NCBI GenBank assembly: GCA_021442155.1
Contig: CM038222.1
Span: 25,158,148 to 25,222,147 of the forward strand
Direction: 5' to 3'
DNA: 64,000 nt
Origin: Cymbidium sinense
Lineage: Eukaryota > Streptophyta > Magnoliopsida > Asparagales > Orchidaceae
Below, piece after piece: positions 59,013 to 64,000 of this stretch. The number at the start of each line of letters is the position of its first letter. Within the stretch, counting starts at the first letter, position 1. The notes under the pieces were generated by a model, which was not told the DNA's origin, ran no database searches, and was given only the letters and a program-made list of their open reading frames with translations. A program made the position numbers and the translations under genes.

Positions 59013-62000
59013 TGAGTGAGCTCTCAACTTCTCCATCTTAGACATAAGACTCCTCTAAACACTAAGAGTTCCATTGTCTTAAGACACTTCTAGTGATTAG
59101 GTGAACACTTAACCTAACCTTAGAGACTTTGAAGAGTTAGCCATAGAAATAAATTATGCCTTAGGGGTTTAGGAGGACTTGCCTACCCTATAGCTTGAAC
59201 CCAATCTTTGCTTCCTTCTTTGAAACCAAACCTCAAATTCAAATCCAAATTCAAATCCAAATTCCAAAATCCAAATCATGAATCAATTTTAAATCAAATG
59301 ATTGAAACCCATGATCAATTCCAAATCCAAAACCTTCGTAAGCCTTTTGAATCACATCCATAAGCTTAGCCAAACCCTTCAAATCAACACAAATCCAAAT
59401 GAGTTCATTATATATCACCTATTCCATCATTTGTATTCATAATTATAAATGAAATTGGCATCCAAGTCATTCAAATTAAATGAATATAAATCAAACTTTT
59501 TCAAACTTTTTGACCTATCTTAGCCAAATTCATAATAAAATCACTCCTAATTTACATAATTCTCTCATAGATCCTTTATATTCTCATTTACATTCAGAAA
59601 TATAAATGAAATATAAATTCAAATGGCCAAAATCAAATCAATATAAATTCAAAACTCAAATCCAAACCCAACTTATATCCTTTAAGCTAATTTCTTGGAT
59701 TTAGCCAAATCATTCTAAAATCAATCCAAACCCTTGGATTTTCTCTTCAAACAATCACCCATTCAACCACATGACCAAATAAAAACATGAACTACAATCA
59801 CCACACCAAAATAAAACTAACCCAAGTCAAACCTATGTTCATCCTTTTGACTTGAAATTGTCAAATGAACCAAAACCCATTTGACTCCAAACCACTTGAA
59901 ATTGGATTTATATTTCCATCATAAGTCCATATGTGAGTTCAACCAAACTTGAATCAAGTCTTGATTAAGCCATTTGATCCATTTAGGTGCACTTGACCCA
60001 AGGTGACCTAAAGGACCTTTTTGAGCCAAATTCTAACCCAAACCCAAATTAGATTGAACTAAGCCCATCTAAGCCTCACATTATGATCAACAATCATCCT
60101 AGAATGATCAATCACTCAAATTGGGTAGCCTTTGAACTAGTCAACACTTAGCATAAATGAAACCTAAACTAGCCATAACCTACCATATGCCAAATTGACT
60201 AAAACCATTGACTCAAACCCATTCATAATCAATGATTGAACATGACCAAGCCATCAATTGAGCCAAACCAACCCTAATTGGCCACTTGACCTAAATTGAC
60301 CCAAATTGACCTAAAAAACCAAAATGGGTCAAATCTTGATCTATGCCAAATTGGTTGCAACCAATGGGTCAAATTCATTCTAAATTGATTGTTGAACTTG
60401 ACCAAAGCTTCAATTGACCAATTAGACCCAACCTAGCCCAATTGATCATGAACCCAACTTGACCTAAAAGGTCAAATCAACTTGAAATCAAACCAAATAA
60501 AATTGATTGAAGCCAAAGCTTGCAATATATTTCATCAAGCAAGCCAAGACCAACCCATTACCTAGCTCAATTGGGTTAAACGGGTTAAATTGGTCAACTT
60601 GACCCATTTGACCCAAATGAACCTAAATTATCCAAAAAAAAATCTAAACCAAATTGAACCAAACCAATGACACCCATAGGCTCCAAATGATCATTTGAAC
60701 TTGACTTAACCCATTGTTTGACCCAATTTGACCAATTGGTCAACCTAATTCAATTTGATCCAACTTGACCTTACTGGGTCAAATTGAGCCAAATAAAATC
60801 AAATGAACTCCAAATCACTTGAAATTTGTCCGAACCAACTTTCAAGTCATTTCAAATTATCCCAAATCAAACTCATGGCCAAATGACCATGTTTCCCTTA
60901 GGTCAAAGGGTATCCTATGACCAAATTCACTTGGAATTTGTCTATTTCTTTCTAAAGGCCACTTGGCATCCTTCTATTGGTCCACATGGGCACCAAGGGA
61001 GGTGGTGAACATGACACAATGAACTTGGGTCAGCCATGACCCAAGGCAAGGCCAAACTGACCTCCTTAATTGCATTTGAATACTTAGAACTCCAAATGCA
61101 CTCACCTAGCACATGGGCATCCACTCTCCTTCACTCCACTACCCAAAATGACCCATGTGGGGTGTTTTGCAACTCAATATGTGCCTCCAATCCAAGCCAT
61201 TGATCAAAAATGGCAAAACATCCTCTCACCATCTGATCCAAGTAGGGGGAGATATACTCCCCCTCATTATCACTCAATCCAGACACAATCATTTCCTCAG
61301 AGCTAAGGAGATTCAATTGAAGCCTCCTCAAGCTTTTCCAAGCCATTCCCACACACCCTTGATTTCCATTTTCAGTTTTACTCAAAGTTGAAATAAGAGA
61401 GATCAATCCCAAGCTCAACTCATCCAATTCTTAACCAAAATCAAATTAACCTTGCACACATCATCCTTGGACCTTGTCAAGCTCGATAAAGTCATTTTCC
61501 ATGCCTCCAAGCCACACAAAGCACTACTTCGATCAAGCCCGATCACCATTAAAGGGGAACTTGGTCAACCAACCCATCTACTTTAAATCAAGACACAATT
61601 CTTTCAGTAGGGCTTTATCTCTACTAAACGAAGCTACCTCCTCCATTGGAAGCACCGGTGAAAGCCTCCAGCAAAGTATGCCATTGAAACTAACCTTAGG
61701 ATAAATTTTGCTTAGTCTTTTATGACAAAAATTGTTAAGTCATGTGATCTCCATCGTTAGATGTATTGCTTGTTCATCCCCGAAGGTGTGGGATGAGTTT
61801 GAGCTCTATTCAAGCTCGAGTGAGCTCGGATCAAGTGATGATCGATGAATGACATTAATCTCTCACCAGAAGAGAGATCACATTGCCCATTCTGTGATTG
61901 GAAAGAATGGTTGTGATCGATCATGTTAGATCCACTGATTATAAGCCTAAATGGCATGATTAATCTTGACTCAATCTTAGATTGGAGGCCGAGAAAAGCG

Positions 62001-64000
62001 TCCGCCAAATGACCCAACGATGGATGTGACAACTTAAATAACCAATTCCATCATGCCACATGGAAAGCATGCGCCATATGTCACATGTGGCCCAATGGGA
62101 TTATGGGTGTAATTAGGCTTAATTAATCTAATTTTAATGGTGAAACTTCTAAAATTCATAACTAAATGTAGAAAAATCCAAAAAATACAAATAAATACTC
62201 ATTTAAAGATAATTCAGAGGAGAATAATATAAAATCAAAATCAATTAATTTTGAACAATAATTTTCACTCAATTTGGGTTTTATTGAAAATATAATTAAG
62301 CTAATATAACCAATTACTCTAGCAATTAATTCCAAATTTTTTGAGATTGATTAGTGGGATGACCTACCTCCCATGATTTTCTAGAATTTATTACTTGACT
62401 AATTAGGGGAATTTCTTGTCTCATTCTTAATCACTCTTAAATTAAATGATTAATTAACATGTTAAATAGTGATAAATTCATTAATTAAACTTGCTAATCA
62501 TCATGAAATAGTGAATGGACATAGGAAATGAGATTAGGACCTCTTTTCCAATCTTTCCCTAAGTTTATTTCATTTGGATAAACACTTAATCAATTTGCAA
62601 TTAATTAATGACTTAATCACTTCATTAAATAGTTTAATTAATCAAATTCAAAACCAAATCATTCGAACTTAATCATTCAATTCTGATTCTTAGGTGTTCA
62701 ATAACCTAAGAGAATTCAAAGGAAATTATAATCAAACTACATGTGTAGTAGGATTATAAAAGTACTTAATCAAACCCTTTAGCTTAATTAATTAATAATT
62801 ATGAGCCAATTGCATTATGCCCCTTTATTTCTTAGGTGCATTGATGATTTAATTGACATGTGATTGCATATCATATGTTGGCTCATAATTACTTGGTTAA
62901 CTATGTTAAAGTGGTATAGTAAAAAAAGTAATTAATGGATTTAATTCATACCTTAACCTAATTAAAATATAAAATCAACCTAATTGTCCTAAATTAAACC
63001 AAATCAATTCATACATGGAGGGGAATAGGTTAGACCAACAAACCCTTTTCATATTTTCTAAATGAAATCAAATTCAAAGATAAAAAATCTCTTTAAAGAA
63101 TTTTTGATTCATTTTAAATGATCTTATTCTATATGATTGTCCTTAGAGTTAATTAGGGTGAATGAAGTTATGTACTTACATACTTTTCATTTCTTTCCAA
63201 TCATGCTAAATATTGCTTGCCATATGAAATCATGCATTCATTTCTTTTAAAAAATTAATTAAATTAAATGTTTCCTTTTATTGCATGTGTTGGCTAAAAT
63301 TAATAATGTGAGTGGCTATTATCACTGTTAAAATCAAAAATTATTTTCAAAACCTATAAATCAAAGATTATGAATGAAGTGATACTAGTTATAAATATTT
63401 ATAGGCTTGCATGCATAAGATACATATTATGAAGTTTTCTTTCTTTCTCTTAATATGAATTTACATAGGATTTTCAAGTGTATAGTTCATTTGAAAAGAA
63501 CACAACACTTGTTTAAATCTATTCCTATGCATTTATATGTTATGACTTAAGATGGATCTTCATATTATACATGTAAATTATACAACCAAACCAAACACAA
63601 TCTTTTGCATGATTCTTATCCCATTGGTTCTTTTTTGTACATTTACATGTATCTAAGAAAAGTGGTACATTAGGGACATCTCGGCTACAAGGCTTTAAGT
63701 AGCCTAAGTAGGTCTTGTACCTTTATGTAGAAAATAATAGGGTTGTACTCACTTATAACTTTTATACATGTGAATGTGCATTTAGTTAATGGATGAGAAA
63801 TTCCTCTTTTCTACATAAAGACATGCATCAATGATCCAATTAACACATGGAATATCCAAATTTTAAATCACATCTTTTGCATTCATCATCAAAGTGTGCT
63901 AAGATTTGCATTGCATGTATAGGTATGTTTAGGATTGTTCATATGCATGGTATACATGGTGGAAATAAATGAAGGGTGTATGTTGATAGTAATCCACCTA
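59013..64000. repeat. Second copy of the long non-coding repeat (runs off right edge)
   Basis: Aligns with ~31,558-36,740 in the same order: start words CCATYTTAGAC and AACACTAAGAG; a Ca-rich CAAATCCAAATTCAAAT tract (59,220-59,900); the TTGACC-dense section (59,950-60,850); a CTTGGGTCAGCCATGACCCA stretch; a TTAATTAA-rich section (62,100-62,800); ATGAGCCAATTG...GGCTCATAATTA landmarks (62,800-62,890); and one unit of the ~250-base repeat near 63,660. Divergence is considerable. No supported ORF; the frames at 60,826, 60,942, 61,131, 61,155, 61,474 and 61,757 are short and unmatched. It interrupts LINE 2. Confidence 0.6.

Overview
This window is nuclear DNA of a seed plant, from a repeat-rich and apparently gene-free part of a large genome. 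Three things point that way: very long arrays of degenerate plant-type telomere repeat (C-strand unit CCCTAAA, always in the same orientation on the + strand), plant-lineage retrotransposons (L1-type LINE with a DUF4283-like ORF1, RTE-type LINE, dual-RNase-H Ty3/gypsy), and fragments of a plant glycine-rich RNA-binding protein. I cannot name the species. I see no intact protein-coding gene, rRNA, tRNA or CRISPR array.

Layout. 1-1.66 kb: decayed Ty3/gypsy gag (minus strand). 1.66-10.34 kb: degenerate telomere-like satellite holding three long copies (3.5, 8.1, 9.6 kb) and two tail remnants (4.9, 5.9 kb) of one retroposed glycine-rich-protein (GRP) fragment. 10.34-15.10 kb: Ty3/gypsy copy A (long LTR plus truncated integrase, minus strand). 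15.10-16.08 kb: satellite. 16.08-25.15 kb: a nearly full-length but dead LINE (ORF1, then endonuclease/RT/RNase H, then a 3.5-kb T-rich 3' region). 25.15-27.11 kb: satellite with a fourth GRP copy. 27.11-39.08 kb: Ty3/gypsy copy B (minus strand), whose protease is split by a >5-kb non-coding repeat that may be a long LTR. 39.08-56.73 kb: satellite with GRP copies five and six, an RTE fragment (47.45-49.19 kb) and a variant TAATAACTAA-rich block. 56.73-59.01 kb: 5' part of a second LINE of the first LINE's family, cut by a second copy of the >5-kb repeat, which runs off the right edge.

The most notable structure is composite. A 5'-truncated GRP cDNA (last RRM strand, Gly-rich tail, 3'UTR and A-run) sits in telomere-like repeats with the same 5' junction in all six long copies. 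The A-run is exactly eight bases in six of the seven copies that keep it. A short box containing TTTACTTAATTT lies 0.15-0.4 kb upstream of every long copy. This looks like one retroposition into telomeric DNA that was then amplified as part of a higher-order satellite. I do not recognise it as a described family. The transposons in the window landed in, or were duplicated with, this satellite.

Caveat. Some of the degeneracy may be long-read consensus error: scattered small deletions at 39-57 kb and CCCTGG-like islands at 2.3 and 6.9 kb. Base-level claims need read-level confirmation.
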